NCBI RefSeq assembly: GCF_007795095.1
Contig: NZ_CP042218.1
Span: 496,001 to 560,000 of the forward strand
From: Luteimonas granuli
Lineage (GTDB): Bacteria > Pseudomonadota > Gammaproteobacteria > Xanthomonadales > Xanthomonadaceae
Reading direction: 5' to 3'
DNA length: 64,000 nucleotides
The notes under the pieces are model-generated. The model ran no database searches. It had not been told where the DNA came from and worked only from the letters and a program-made list of their open reading frames with translations. The position numbers were made by a program, and so were the translations under genes. Shown piece by piece: positions 32,950 to 45,093 of the stretch. The number at the start of each line of letters is the position of its first letter. Positions within the stretch are counted from its first letter, which is position 1.

Positions 32950-34589
32950 CACGCGGCCTGCCCGGCGAGCCGGTAGTTGTCCTGCATCGGATAGACCCGT
33001 GCATAGGCCGCGAACGCCAGCGCCGCGACGAAGGCGAAGCCCGCGAAGAAGAACATCAGGAAGGCGTTCTGGCTCATGCCGGTGGACGCGATGGCCGAGG
33101 TCACCGCATCGTTGCGCACGCCGGCGTTGGTCAGCAGCACCCAAAGGCTGCCGAAGGTGCTGGTGAGGTACCAGAAGGCCATGATGACGCCCTTCATGGC
33201 GTGCGGCGCCTGGCTGTAGGCGAACTCCAGGGCCGTGGCCGAGACGAGCACCTCGCCGAAGGTCAGCAGCAGGTAGGGCAGGCTCTGCCAGGCCAGCGAG
33301 ACCTCGCTGCCGCCGTCGAGCCACAGCTGGAGCATGCCGGCGGCGATCCACGAAACACCGGAGATCGCGATGCCCCAGCCCATGCGGCGCAGCGCGGTGA
33401 CGGCGAAGCCCATGCGGCGCAGCGCCGGGTACAACACCAGGTTGTTGAACGGGATCAGCAGCATCACCAGCAGCGGGTTCAGCGCCTGCATCTGCGCGGC
33501 TTCCTTCACCAGCCAGCTCGGCCACCACCACTGGTCGTGGGGGATGACCATGGCGTTGCCCTGGATGATCCAGGTCGAGGCCTTCTGGTCGAACAGCGAC
33601 CAGAACGGCGTCACCAGGGCGAACACGATCAGGATGCGCAGCACCGCGCGCACGCCGTCGACGGCGGCATCGGGATGGTGGCCGCGGGCGCGGTCGATCT
33701 GCAGCGAGGCGCCCCAGCCGCCGGCGGCGATCAGCACGCCCAGCGCCAGGCAGGCGGTGATGACGAAGCCGAAGGAATCCGGCCACCAGGCCAGCGGCAC
33801 GCCCACCGCCTTCAACGCCCACAGCGCCAGCATCAGCACCGCGATCGCGATACCGGCCCGGGCCACCATCGCGCCGGCGTTGCCGTGCCCCGGGCGGCGC
33901 TCCCGCAGCGCGGTGCGCACCACGTTGAGGAAGGAGTGGGGATCGTCGCCGGACGGCGGCACGTTGACGTACTGCCTGCGTCCCAGCCAGAACACGAAGG
34001 TGGCGATGAACATCAGCACGCCCGGCACGCCGAAGGCCACCGCGGGCCCGTAGCTGCGCAGCAGCAGCGGTGCCAGCAGCGAGGCGAAGAACGAACCGAA
34101 GTTGATGATCCAGTAGAAGGCGTCGAAGACCACCTTCGCTTTCGACTTGTTGCTCTGGTCGAACTGGTCGCCGCAGAACGAGACCACCAGCGGCTTGATG
34201 CCGCCCGAGCCCAGCGCGATCAGGAACAGGCCGGTGTAGAAGCCGGTGCGGCTGTCCTCGAACAGCGCCAGGCAGGCGTGGCCCGCGCAGTAGATGAGCG
34301 AGAACCAGAGGACGGTGTTGTACTTGCCGAAGTAGCGGTCCGACAGCCAGCCGCCGAGCAGCGGGAAGAAGTACACGCCAATGACGAAGGTATGGAAGAT
34401 GTCCTTCGCTGCGCCTTCGCGCTCGGGACCGGCCGGAAGGTAGGCCAGCAGCATCGAACTGATCAGGAACGGGATGAGGATGTTCCTCATGCCGTAGAAG
34501 CTGAAGCGTTCGCAGGCCTCGTTGCCGATGATGTAGGGGATCTGGCGCGGCATCCTGCCGGCGTCGGCGGCAACGTTGGCGTGGCTCAT
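32949..34589 (-). CDS. POT/PTR-family proton-dependent oligopeptide transporter
   Basis: 546 aa with about 14 membrane segments. Family motifs are GGWLSDRYFGKYNT (about 80-93), GSGGIKPLVVSFCGDQF (about 130-146) and DAFYWIINFGSF (about 158-169, the PTR FYxxxN block). It imports di- and tripeptides with protons. EACERFSFYG near residue 27 is the ExxER proton-coupling motif. The start at 34589 gives the family N-terminus. It is coupled to the rhomboid gene and divergent from a secreted M14 peptidase; peptide release and uptake may be linked. Confidence 0.93.
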   Translation of the reverse strand: MSHANVAADAGRMPRQIPYIIGNEACERFSFYGMRNILIPFLISSMLLAYLPAGPEREGAAKDIFHTFVIGVYFFPLLGGWLSDRYFGKYNTVLWFSLIYCAGHACLALFEDSRTGFYTGLFLIALGSGGIKPLVVSFCGDQFDQSNKSKAKVVFDAFYWIINFGSFFASLLAPLLLRSYGPAVAFGVPGVLMFIATFVFWLGRRQYVNVPPSGDDPHSFLNVVRTALRERRPGHGNAGAMVARAGIAIAVLMLALWALKAVGVPLAWWPDSFGFVITACLALGVLIAAGGWGASLQIDRARGHHPDAAVDGVRAVLRILIVFALVTPFWSLFDQKASTWIIQGNAMVIPHDQWWWPSWLVKEAAQMQALNPLLVMLLIPFNNLVLYPALRRMGFAVTALRRMGWGIAISGVSWIAAGMLQLWLDGGSEVSLAWQSLPYLLLTFGEVLVSATALEFAYSQAPHAMKGVIMAFWYLTSTFGSLWVLLTNAGVRNDAVTSAIASTGMSQNAFLMFFFAGFAFVAALAFAAYARVYPMQDNYRLAGQAA

Positions 34590-34724
34590 GCGGTCGTGCT
34601 CATGCGGAATGGGGATCGTTCGGCGGTCGAAACTCCGGAGGCTAGCGCATCCCCGCACCCGGTGCCTTGGTCGAAAGACATGGGCGGTGCATCATGCGTG
34701 CCCGTGCCCGCCCGGATCGTCCGC

Positions 34725-36569
34725 ATGCCCCGCACCGCCCTTGCCGCCCTGCCCCTGGCCCTGCTGATGGCCGCCCCGTCGTCACCGGCCTTCGCCCGGG
34801 ATGCCGGCGCCCGCGCCGCCGCGGCCCAAGTCGCTCCGCTGTCCACCGTGGCCGAACGCTCCGGCTTCCTGCGCACCGGACGCTACGGGGAAGTGGTGGC
34901 GCTGTGCGATGCCTTCGCCGCCGCCCATCCCGGGACGGTGCGCTGCATCGACTTCGGCACCACGCCCGAGGGCCGGCCGATGAAGGCACTGGTGGCCTCT
35001 CGCAGCGGCGCGCTCACGCCGGAGGCGGCACGTGCGGCAGGGGTGCCGGTGCTGCTGGTCCAGGGCGGCATCCACGCGGGCGAGGTCGATGGCAAGGACG
35101 CAGGCTTCCTGGCACTGCGTCAGGCGCTGGACGGCAAGGCCGCGCCGGGAGCGCTGGAGCGGCTGGTGCTGGTCTTCGTGCCGGTGTTCAACGCCGACGG
35201 ACACGAGCGCTTCGGGGCCTGGAACCGGCCCAACCAGCGCGGCCCCGAGGAGATGGGCTGGCGCACCACCGCCCGGAACCACAACCTCAACCGCGACTAC
35301 ATGAAGGCCGACGCGCCGGAGATGCGGGCGATGCTGGCCCTGGTGGAGGCATGGGACCCGATCGCCTACGTCGACCTGCATGCCACCAACGGCGCACAGT
35401 TCGAGCACGACATTTCGGTGCAGCTTGAACCGCTGCACTCGGGTGATCCCGGGCTGGGCCGTGCGGGACTGGCCCTGCGCGACGCCCTGCTCACCGACCT
35501 CGCCCGGCAAGGCTCCCTGCCCCTGCCCTTCTATCCCTCCTTCGAGACCCATGACGATCCGGCCTCCGGCATCGTCGACGGCGTCTCGCCGCCGCGCTTC
35601 TCGCACGGTTACTTCACGCTGCGCAACCGCTTCGGCGTCCTGGTCGAGACCCACTCCTGGAAGGAATACCCGGTGCGCGTGCGCATCACCCGCAACCTCG
35701 TGGTCGGCATGCTGGAGCAGACCGCGCGCCACGGCCGCGACTGGCTGCGGACCGCGGCCGCCGCGGATGCGCGCTCGTCCGGACTGGGCGGCCAGGACGT
35801 GCCGCTGGACTGGAAGGCCTCCGACCAGGTGCGCATCGTCGACTTCCGCGGCTACGCCTGGACGCGCACGCACTCGGACGTCTCCGGCGCCCTGGCCACG
35901 CGCTACGACGAATCCACCCCGCAGATCTGGAAGATGCCGCTGCGCGACGAGATCGTTCCCCGCGTCCTGGCCACCGCGCCGCGCGGCGGCTACATCGTCC
36001 CCGCGGCGTTCTCTGACTCCGTCGCGGGAAAGCTCGACGTGCACGGCATCCGCTACGAACGCCTTGGCTGCACTGACGTGCATCCCTCCGGGCAATGCGG
36101 ACCGGACGACCCCACGCCCACCGACGTCGAGGCCTTCCGCGCCGACGGGATCGACTTCGCCGCGCAGCCGGTCGAAGGCCGCCAGCGCCTCGCGGTGGAA
36201 GGCGCATGGCGCCAGGAGCGGCAGGTCGTGACCTCCGGCTCCCTGTTCGTGCCGATCGCGCAGCCGAAGGCGCGGCTGGTCATGGCCCTGCTCGAACCGC
36301 AGGCACCCGATTCCCTGCTGCAGTGGGGGCTCTTCAACAACGCCTTCGAGCGCAAGGAATACATGGAGGCCTACGTGGCCGAGGCGGTCGCACGCGAGAT
36401 GCTCGAGGACCCCGGGGTCCGGGCGGCCTTCGAGCGCCGCCTGGCGGAGGACGCGGAGTTCGCGGCCAGCCCCCGCGCGCGCCTGGACTGGTTCTACCGC
36501 CGTCACCCGAGCTGGGATGAACGCTACGGCCTGTATCCGGTGTTCCGGACGCAAACGGCTCCGCGCTGA
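34725..36569 (+). CDS. Secreted M14-family zinc carboxypeptidase
   Basis: 614 aa with a signal peptide (about 1-25, ending AFA). Zinc ligands are HAGE in GGIHAGEVDGKDAG (about 116-119) and a later histidine in YVDLHATNG (about 220). The catalytic glutamate is in VETHSWKEYP (about 308). The HxxE...H...E order is the M14 pattern. A C-terminal region of about 270 residues has no motif I recognise. The ATG at 34725 is used; an apparent N-terminal extension of over 500 residues is antisense to the transporter. The stop lies 21 bp from the diguanylate cyclase stop (convergent). Confidence 0.85.
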   Translation: MPRTALAALPLALLMAAPSSPAFARDAGARAAAAQVAPLSTVAERSGFLRTGRYGEVVALCDAFAAAHPGTVRCIDFGTTPEGRPMKALVASRSGALTPEAARAAGVPVLLVQGGIHAGEVDGKDAGFLALRQALDGKAAPGALERLVLVFVPVFNADGHERFGAWNRPNQRGPEEMGWRTTARNHNLNRDYMKADAPEMRAMLALVEAWDPIAYVDLHATNGAQFEHDISVQLEPLHSGDPGLGRAGLALRDALLTDLARQGSLPLPFYPSFETHDDPASGIVDGVSPPRFSHGYFTLRNRFGVLVETHSWKEYPVRVRITRNLVVGMLEQTARHGRDWLRTAAAADARSSGLGGQDVPLDWKASDQVRIVDFRGYAWTRTHSDVSGALATRYDESTPQIWKMPLRDEIVPRVLATAPRGGYIVPAAFSDSVAGKLDVHGIRYERLGCTDVHPSGQCGPDDPTPTDVEAFRADGIDFAAQPVEGRQRLAVEGAWRQERQVVTSGSLFVPIAQPKARLVMALLEPQAPDSLLQWGLFNNAFERKEYMEAYVAEAVAREMLEDPGVRAAFERRLAEDAEFAASPRARLDWFYRRHPSWDERYGLYPVFRTQTAPR

Positions 36570-36590
36570 GGTTCGCGGCTGGCGCTGCGC

Positions 36591-37688
36591 CTACGGGCCC
36601 GTCCTGGCGTGGGCCGTCCCCACGGGAGCGGAAACCGTGGTGCACGCGACCTCCACCCGGTTCCCGTCTTCTTTTGCCCGGTACATGGCCGCGTCGGCGC
36701 GCCGGAGCCACTCGTCGGCCGTGACCACGGAAAGGTCGGCCTCGGCCAGCCCGATGCTCAGCGTGCAGCGCTGTTTCGCCGCCTCGGCGGGTCGCTCGGC
36801 GAGGAACGCCGTGCGTATGCGCTCGGCCACCCGCAGCCCGCCGTTCAGATTGGTCTCGGCCAGCAGCACTCCGAATTCGTCGCCGCCGTAGCGCGCCGGA
36901 GTATCGATGTCGCGGGTGTATGCCTGCAGCACGCCTGCGACGCTGCGCAACACTTCGTCGCCGGCGAGGTGTCCATGGGTGTCATTGACCTCCTTGAGCC
37001 GGTCGACGTCGACCAGCATCAGCACCGCCGGCCGCCGCGTGCGCGCGTGCCGTGCCAGTTCCGCGGCCATGGCCTCGTTCCAGCCGCGCCGGTTGCGCAG
37101 GCCGGTCAGCACGTCGATGCGGTTCAGGCGCTGCAACTGGCGGTTCTTGCGCGCCACGCTGCGCCCCAGCTCGAAGGTGACCGTGGCCAGGGCGAGCGGA
37201 TAGACCAGGAGGAAGGGCAGCGTGGCCAGGATCTCCTGGAGGCTGCTCTGCAGGCGGAGCGGGAAGCCCAGCAGCACCCAGCCGACGGCGCAGCTCAGCA
37301 CCATCGCCGGCGCTGTGCGCGCGAGGAAGCGCCAGCCGTCCACCGCGATCTTGTCCATGCTGACCATCGACAGCAGTACCGCACCGGGCACAAGGCTGAA
37401 GCCCATGGCCGCGATCCAGAAGCCGGCCGCGGCCGAGTCGATGGCGAGGTTGCGGTATTCGGACAGCCTCGCGTCGGGCGCGCGCCGCGACAGCCACCAC
37501 GCGAGGTGTGGCCAGGCGAAACCGTTGAGGGCCCAGGCGCCCCAGAGCCACGCCGGCGCCTGCTGGCCTGCGAGCGTCGAGCCCACCAGAACGGCGGACA
37601 GCGCGCCGCCCAGCGTCCGCATCCGGTGCATGCGCGAGGCAAAACGAAGGTCACGCCCGTGGATGGCGTCGGGGTCGGTCAGCTGCAT
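36591..37688 (-). CDS. Membrane diguanylate cyclase (MASE2-like plus GGDEF)
   Basis: 365 aa. N-terminal ~190 residues hold about six hydrophobic segments resembling MASE2 sensor domains. A GGDEF domain with an intact GGDEF active site follows at about 266-270. Five residues before it is RDID, a complete RxxD product-inhibition (I) site. It makes cyclic-di-GMP from two GTP and is probably feedback inhibited. The start at 37688 avoids a basic non-membrane extension. It lies downstream of uup, 127 bp away, and could be read through from it. Confidence 0.85.
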   Translation of the reverse strand: MQLTDPDAIHGRDLRFASRMHRMRTLGGALSAVLVGSTLAGQQAPAWLWGAWALNGFAWPHLAWWLSRRAPDARLSEYRNLAIDSAAAGFWIAAMGFSLVPGAVLLSMVSMDKIAVDGWRFLARTAPAMVLSCAVGWVLLGFPLRLQSSLQEILATLPFLLVYPLALATVTFELGRSVARKNRQLQRLNRIDVLTGLRNRRGWNEAMAAELARHARTRRPAVLMLVDVDRLKEVNDTHGHLAGDEVLRSVAGVLQAYTRDIDTPARYGGDEFGVLLAETNLNGGLRVAERIRTAFLAERPAEAAKQRCTLSIGLAEADLSVVTADEWLRRADAAMYRAKEDGNRVEVACTTVSAPVGTAHARTGP

Positions 37689-37815
37689 GCCGGAAGGGTA
37701 AGCCGCCTGAAACCAGCGGCAAGCCCATCGCCGAAGCAGTGTTCGCAATCCGGCACTGCGTCACGCTTGCGCGCCTTGCCGATGCCGTGAAAGGTCAGCT
37801 GGGCGCCGCGAAAGG

Positions 37816-39715
<1,900 letters not shown>

Positions 39716-39721
39716 ACGCGC

Positions 39722-39727
39722 ATTCTA
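39722..39727 (-). promoter_or_regulatory. -10-like TAGAAT adjacent to uup start
   Basis: GGTAGAAT on the minus strand, 6 nt before the ATG at 39715. If used, the mRNA would be nearly leaderless. It lies inside the 38-bp selO-uup gap. Confidence 0.35.
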
Positions 39728-39753
39728 CCGGTGCGCGGCGCCGCGCCCCGCGT

Positions 39754-41367
39754 TCAGGAGCTGCAGGAGAGCATCGAGCAGCCGGCGCGGTCGAGCGCCC
39801 AGTCGGGGCGCAGGGCCGCGTACGCTTCGCGGCCGGGCTGCTCGCCGTAGGGGTCGCGGAACACCTCGAGGAGTTCGGCGACACCGGTTTCGTCGCCGGA
39901 TTCCGCGCGCTCGATGGCCTGCTGCGCCAGATAATTGCGGGGCACGTAGCGCGGGTTGGCGGCGTGCATGTGCGCCACCCGCGCCTCGCGCGGGAGGTCG
40001 TCGGCGCGGCAGCGGGCGGCATAGCGGGCCAGCCAGGCTTCGAGCGCGGGGGCATTGGCGGCGAGCCTCGCGGGGTCGTAGAAGGCCGCGCGCAGCGGGT
40101 CGAGCGAGGGAGCTTCCGCGTCCACGTCGACATCGGCCAGCGCGCGGAAGAAGCCGGTCATGTCCGCGCCGGCGCGCTGCATCAGCGCCTGCAGCTCGCG
40201 CATCAGCGCCAGGTCGTCGTCACCACAGTCCGCGAACCCCAGCTTGGCGCAGGCGTTGTCGCGCTCGCACTCGGCCCAGGTCGCGGCGTAGGCGTCGAGC
40301 CCGGCCTGCAGCGGCTCGGCGCCGGAGAACAGCGGCGACAGCGCCTGCGCCAGCCGGCCCAGGTTCCAGTGCGCGATCCGCGGCTGCCAGCCGAAGCGGT
40401 AGCGGCGCCCCTGGGCGTCCGTGGTGTTGGGCGTCCAGTCCGGGTCGTAGTCGTCGATCCAGCCGTACGGGCCGTAGTCGATGCTCAAACCGAGGATCGA
40501 CATGTTGTCGGTATTGAGTACGCCATGGACGAAGCCGACCCGCATCCAGTGGCCGACGAGGACGGCGGTGCGCGTGCAGACCTCGTGGAACCAGGCGGCG
40601 AACAGCGCCTCGTCGAAGGCCGCCGCCCCCCGCAACGCCGCAAGGGGCTGCATTGCCCGCTCGCCCAGCAGCCAGGGAAAATCGCGCCAGATGCAGAATT
40701 CCGCCAGCGCACGGAGCAGGTCCAGGTCCCCGCGCGATGCCGGCAGTTCGAAGCTGCCGAAGCGGATGAACGACGGCGCCACCCGGCACACGATCGCGCC
40801 CGGTTCCGGCCGCGGGTGGCCGTCGTAGAACATGTCGCGTACCACCACTTCGCCGGTGGCCACCAGCGACAGCGCGCGCGTGGTCGGCACGCCGAGGTGG
40901 TGCATGGCTTCGCTGCACAGGAATTCGCGGATCGACGAGCGCAGCACCGCGCGGCCATCGGCGCCGCGCGAGTACGGCGTCCTGCCCGCCCCCTTGAGCT
41001 GCAGCTCGTGTCGGCTGCCGTCGGCGGCGAGCGCTTCGCCGAGGCTGATCGCCCGGCCGTCCCCCAACTGGCCGGCCCAGTGGCCGAACTGGTGGCCGCC
41101 GTAGTTCGCCGCCCAGGGATCCATGCCCGGCAGGAGCCGGTTGCCCCCGAAGACCGCCGCGAAGACGGGATCGGCGACCGCGTCGGCGTCGAAGCCGAGG
41201 CGCTCGGCCACCTCGGCCGAATGCACGACCAGGCGCGGCGCCGCCACGGGCGTCGGCATCACCCGCGACCAGGCGGCTCCCTGCACCTGGCGCAGTCCCG
41301 GTCCCGCCACCGGATCGCCCGGGAGTTCGCGCAGGAAGGCGTTGTCGAAGCGAAGACGCATGCGCAC
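39754..41367 (-). CDS. selO: SelO-type protein adenylyltransferase (YdiU/SelO)
   Basis: 537 aa pseudokinase-fold enzyme that transfers AMP to Ser/Thr/Tyr of target proteins in redox stress. Blocks [20 protein letters not shown] (about residues 85-104), [26 protein letters not shown] and [18 protein letters not shown] (about 285-303) contain the nucleotide- and metal-binding residues. The C-terminal GCSMLSCSS carries a cysteine pair where eukaryotic SelO has selenocysteine. It lies in a minus-strand run mltD-like, selO, uup with 34-38 bp gaps. Confidence 0.95.
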   Translation of the reverse strand: MRMRLRFDNAFLRELPGDPVAGPGLRQVQGAAWSRVMPTPVAAPRLVVHSAEVAERLGFDADAVADPVFAAVFGGNRLLPGMDPWAANYGGHQFGHWAGQLGDGRAISLGEALAADGSRHELQLKGAGRTPYSRGADGRAVLRSSIREFLCSEAMHHLGVPTTRALSLVATGEVVVRDMFYDGHPRPEPGAIVCRVAPSFIRFGSFELPASRGDLDLLRALAEFCIWRDFPWLLGERAMQPLAALRGAAAFDEALFAAWFHEVCTRTAVLVGHWMRVGFVHGVLNTDNMSILGLSIDYGPYGWIDDYDPDWTPNTTDAQGRRYRFGWQPRIAHWNLGRLAQALSPLFSGAEPLQAGLDAYAATWAECERDNACAKLGFADCGDDDLALMRELQALMQRAGADMTGFFRALADVDVDAEAPSLDPLRAAFYDPARLAANAPALEAWLARYAARCRADDLPREARVAHMHAANPRYVPRNYLAQQAIERAESGDETGVAELLEVFRDPYGEQPGREAYAALRPDWALDRAGCSMLSCSS

Positions 41368-41401
41368 AGTGTGGCAGGCGGCGCGGGACGCCGCGGTCGC
41401 C

Positions 41402-42907
41402 TCAGCCGTGGCAGCCTTCCAGGCGCAGGCGCTGGCCGACCCGGATCGCGTACTGCGGCGCCTTCAGGCGGTTGGCCTGCGCCAGCTCGCGCACCCGGCA
41501 GCCGTACCTGCGCGCGACCGCGGCCAGGGTGTCTCCGCGCGCCACCCGATGCTCGCGCGCCGCGGACGCTGCGGCACCGGGGGCCGCGGTCCGGACCGGC
41601 GTGACCGGGCCGGTGCGGACGAGCGCGGTTTCGGCGCGGCTGCCCACCAGTTGCCGCGCCAGCTCCGCGCGCCGCCCCTGCGCGCACCAGCGCGAGTACA
41701 GCGCGGCCATGCGCGTGGTGCCCTGGAGCACGGCGCCGGCCGGGATCACCTGGTCGGCCTCGAAGCGCGGGTTGAGGTTGCGCAACTGGCGCATGTAGCC
41801 GTGGCGGCTGCCGCTGTCGCCCATGCAGACGGTGAGTTCGTAGATCGACGCCGGACGCGTGAGCACGAAGTGCGTCGGACGGACGTCGACCTTCGGGAAA
41901 CTCAGGCCGTACTCCTTCGGATGCAGGTACAGCCAGGCCGCGGCGATCACCATCGGCACGTAGTCGCGGGTCTCGGCGGGAAACTGCGAATAGACGTCGG
42001 CGTCCCAGAACTGGCGGCCGCCGTTGGCCGCGTGGATGCGCCTGGCGCGGCCTTCGCCGCCGTTGTACGCGGCCAGCCACTTCTCCACCTCGTCGCCGAA
42101 CTCGGCGAAGCGCTCGCTGAGGTACATCGCCGCGGCATCGGCCGACAGCGCCGGATCGTATCGGGTGTCGAAACCGCTGCCGTCGGGCCCGAGGCCGAAG
42201 CGCGTGCCGGTGGCCGGCATGAACTGCAGCGGCCCCACGGCACCGGCACGCGAGCCGGCATGCACGCGGCCGTTGGACTCCTTGGCCATGATTCCGAACA
42301 GCAGCGCTTCCGGCAGGCCGCGCTTCTCGAACGCCGGCGCCATCAGGTGGCGCATGTACTGGTAGTTCTCGTGGCTGGTGACGAGGGCCACCCGCATGTC
42401 GGTCAGCCAGCGGCGGATGCCCTCCTGCACCGCCGGGTTGAACTGCACCATGCGCACGAAGCGCTGGCCGTCCTCGCTGAGCAGGGCCGCGGCGCTCGCG
42501 GCTTCGGGGACGTTGCCGGTGGGCAGGCCGCCCTCGACGACGGACTCCGCGCCGAGGTCGTCATCCGTGTCGCCGACGGCATCGTCGGCCTGCTCCTTCA
42601 ACAGCCGCTTCCATGCCGGCAGCAGCGAGGAAAGCGCGCAGCCTCGCTGCCGCTCGCACTCCAGCATCACGTCCTCCATGTCCTCGAGCGCGGCATCGCC
42701 TTCGGCCCTGGCCGCCGGATCGGCGTTGGCGGCGCCCACCAGGGCTTCGCGATAGCGGGTCTCGGCGGCGGCCATGCGCTCGCCCAGGCCGGCGGCGGCG
42801 GCGCGGTCGCGCCTGGACTGGGCGGCGGCATCGGCGGCGGGGAGGATGGACAGGGCAATGGCCGCGGCCAGGGCCACGCGGAACGCTGCGATGGAACGTA
42901 GGGGCAT
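41402..42907 (-). CDS. MltD-like lytic transglycosylase with LysM domain
   Basis: 501 aa with a signal peptide (about 1-28). An SLT domain has the catalytic glutamate in [24 protein letters not shown] (E at about 208) and [13 protein letters not shown]-terminal LysM peptidoglycan-binding repeat begins [17 protein letters not shown] at about 450. It cleaves glycan strands to 1,6-anhydro products in the periplasm. The start at 42907 yields the signal peptide; the ATG 20 codons upstream does not. MltD of E. coli has two LysM repeats; I see one here. Confidence 0.85.
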   Translation of the reverse strand: MPLRSIAAFRVALAAAIALSILPAADAAAQSRRDRAAAAGLGERMAAAETRYREALVGAANADPAARAEGDAALEDMEDVMLECERQRGCALSSLLPAWKRLLKEQADDAVGDTDDDLGAESVVEGGLPTGNVPEAASAAALLSEDGQRFVRMVQFNPAVQEGIRRWLTDMRVALVTSHENYQYMRHLMAPAFEKRGLPEALLFGIMAKESNGRVHAGSRAGAVGPLQFMPATGTRFGLGPDGSGFDTRYDPALSADAAAMYLSERFAEFGDEVEKWLAAYNGGEGRARRIHAANGGRQFWDADVYSQFPAETRDYVPMVIAAAWLYLHPKEYGLSFPKVDVRPTHFVLTRPASIYELTVCMGDSGSRHGYMRQLRNLNPRFEADQVIPAGAVLQGTTRMAALYSRWCAQGRRAELARQLVGSRAETALVRTGPVTPVRTAAPGAAASAAREHRVARGDTLAAVARRYGCRVRELAQANRLKAPQYAIRVGQRLRLEGCHG

Positions 42908-43016
42908 TTCACGACCGGTACTGCAAGGCGAGGTCGCAGGGTAGCGGCCGACGACGTCCAGCGACAAGGACTGCGGGCACGGAACGGAGGTGCGCCATCG
43001 CGCAGGATCCTCCCGC

Positions 43017-43022
43017 TAGAAT
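43017..43022 (+). promoter_or_regulatory. -10-like TAGAAT upstream of the HerA-like gene
   Basis: GCTAGAAT ends 25 nt before the ATG at 43048. No good -35. Confidence 0.4.
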
Positions 43023-43047
43023 CCGGTGAGCGCGCACAGGAGCCATC

Positions 43048-44574
43048 ATGGACCCGATCCTCGTCGGCAAGGCCGTCACCCACCCGGATTCCCTGGCCGC
43101 AACCGGGGGCCTGGTCTTCCTGCGGCCGGAGTTCGGCAACCGTCACGGCCTGGTCGCCGGCGCCACCGGCACGGGCAAGACGGTGACGCTGATGACGCTG
43201 GCCGAGGGCTTTTCGCGCATCGGCGTGCCGGTGTTCATGGCCGACGTTAAGGGCGACGTCGCCGGCCTCGCCGTGCCGGGAGAGATCGGCGACAGGCTGC
43301 GCGAGCGCGTGGCCACGATCGGCATCGATGGCTACGGTCCCGAAGCCAGCCCCGTGGTGTTCTGGGACATCTACGGCCGGCTCGGCCATCCGGTGCGCAC
43401 CACCATCAGCGAGATCGGACCCACCCTGCTCTCGCGCATGCTCGAACTCAACGACACCCAGTCGGGGGTGCTCGACATCGTGTTCAGGCTCGCCGACGAC
43501 CGAGGCCTGCTGCTGCTCGACCTGGCCGACCTGCGCGCACTGCTGAACCTCGTGGCCGAGGAGCGCAAGGCCGTGTCGACCCGGTACGGACTGGTCGGCG
43601 CGCCGTCGATCGGTGCCATCCAGCGTGCGCTGCTGCGCCTGGAGCAGGAAGGCGGCGGATCCTTCTTCGGCGAACCGGCGCTGGAACTCCCGGACCTGAT
43701 GCGGACGACGCCCGACGGCCGCGGCGTGATCGGCATCATGGCCGCGGACCAGCTGATCCTGAAGCCGCGGCTGTACTCCAGCTTCCTGCTGTGGCTGCTG
43801 TCGGAGCTGTTCGAGACCCTTCCCGAGGTCGGCGACCTCGACAGGCCGAAGCTGGTGTTCGTGTTCGACGAGGCCCACCTGCTGTTCGACGACGCCCCGC
43901 CGGCGCTGCGGCAGCGGATCGAGCAGGTCGTGCGCCTCATCCGCTCCAAGGGCGTGGGCGTGTACTTCTGCTCGCAGTTCCCGGACGACGTGCCGGACAA
44001 CGTGCTCGGCCAGCTCGGAAACCGCGTGCAGCACGCGCTGCGCGCCTACACCCCGCGTGACCAGAAGGCGGTGCGCACCGCGGCCGAAACCTTCGTCGCC
44101 AACCCCGGCCTCGATGTCGCCAGCGCCATCGGCCAGCTCGGCACCGGCGAGGCGCTGGTGTCCACGCTGCAGGGCAAGGGCGCGCCGATGCCGGTGGAGC
44201 GGACCCTCGTCGCGCCGCCGCGCTGCCGGATGGGCGCGATCACCGGCGCCGAGCGCGCGCGCGTGCGCGCCGGCAGCCCGGTGGGCGCGAAGTACGACAC
44301 CACCGTCGACCGCGAGTCGGCGTTCGAGATCCTGGCGAAGAAGGCCGAAGGGCTCGCCAGGCAGGCGGACGCACCGGCGGCCGTCACGGCGAAGCAGGAC
44401 GCGGAGACCTCCGGCGGAGGCTTCGCGCAGGCGGTCAGGGACGCGGTGTTCGGCACGAAGCGCCGGCAGGGCATGGTCGAGGCCATGGCCAAGCAGACCG
44501 CGCGCACCGTGGGCAACCAGATCGGCCGGCAGATCCTGCGCGGAATCTTCGGCGGCATCACCGGCAGGAAGTGA
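43048..44574 (+). CDS. DUF853/YjgR-type HerA-like ATPase
   Basis: 508 aa. Walker A GATGTGKT (residues 38-45) is followed by FMADVKGDVAGLA, Walker B VFVFDEAHLL (about 270) and SKGVGVYFCSQFPDDVPDNVLGQLGNR, all typical of the DUF853 branch of the HerA/FtsK superfamily. It would be a hexameric motor on DNA or protein; the role of this branch is unsettled. The C-terminal ~100 residues are Ala/Lys rich and probably flexible. greB follows 12 bp after its stop. Confidence 0.88.
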   Translation: MDPILVGKAVTHPDSLAATGGLVFLRPEFGNRHGLVAGATGTGKTVTLMTLAEGFSRIGVPVFMADVKGDVAGLAVPGEIGDRLRERVATIGIDGYGPEASPVVFWDIYGRLGHPVRTTISEIGPTLLSRMLELNDTQSGVLDIVFRLADDRGLLLLDLADLRALLNLVAEERKAVSTRYGLVGAPSIGAIQRALLRLEQEGGGSFFGEPALELPDLMRTTPDGRGVIGIMAADQLILKPRLYSSFLLWLLSELFETLPEVGDLDRPKLVFVFDEAHLLFDDAPPALRQRIEQVVRLIRSKGVGVYFCSQFPDDVPDNVLGQLGNRVQHALRAYTPRDQKAVRTAAETFVANPGLDVASAIGQLGTGEALVSTLQGKGAPMPVERTLVAPPRCRMGAITGAERARVRAGSPVGAKYDTTVDRESAFEILAKKAEGLARQADAPAAVTAKQDAETSGGGFAQAVRDAVFGTKRRQGMVEAMAKQTARTVGNQIGRQILRGIFGGITGRK

Positions 44575-44586
44575 GCCGCGGCCCCG

Positions 44587-45093
44587 ATGTCACGCTGGCG
44601 TCCACCTCCGGAAAAGTCCACGGCCCTGGTCACGCCGGAGGGCCATGCCCGCCTCAAGTCGGAGCTCGACGGACTATGGCGCGTGCGCCGGCCCGAGGTC
44701 GTGCGTGCGCTGGCCGCCGCCGCGGCCGAAGGCGATCGCTCCGAAAACGCGGAATACACCTATCGCAAGAAGCAGCTCGGCGAGATCGACCGGCGCGTGC
44801 GCTACCTGTCGAAGCGGCTGCAGGAGCTGCGCGTGGTCGACACCCGCCCCAGCGACCCGGACGCCGTCTATTTCGGCGCGCGGGTCGAGCTCGAGGACGC
44901 GGACAGCGGCGAATGCGCCACCTACCGCATCGTCGGCCCTGACGAGACCGACGCCGCCCTGGGCTGGATCAGCATCGATTCGCCGCTGGCGCGGGCCCTG
45001 CTGGGGAAGCGGGCGGACGCCGAGGTCGACGTGGAGCTTCCGGGCGGACGGCGGCGGTTCGCGCTGGTCGCGGTGGACTATTCCCCAGACTGA
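44587..45093 (+). CDS. greB: Transcription elongation factor GreB
   Basis: 168 aa. An N-terminal coiled coil with the acidic tip GDRSENAEY (about residues 49-57) stimulates RNA cleavage by backtracked RNA polymerase. The C-terminal FKBP-like domain has [13 protein letters not shown]. The stretch [18 protein letters not shown] matches GreB rather than GreA. It overlaps the end of rimO by 16 bp (convergent) and shares a transcript with the HerA-like gene. Confidence 0.95.
   Translation: MSRWRPPPEKSTALVTPEGHARLKSELDGLWRVRRPEVVRALAAAAAEGDRSENAEYTYRKKQLGEIDRRVRYLSKRLQELRVVDTRPSDPDAVYFGARVELEDADSGECATYRIVGPDETDAALGWISIDSPLARALLGKRADAEVDVELPGGRRRFALVAVDYSPD

Noticed and set aside
33201..34724. Long N-terminal extension of the M14 peptidase frame
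   Set aside because: It is antisense to the POT transporter; the signal peptide at 34725 marks the real start.
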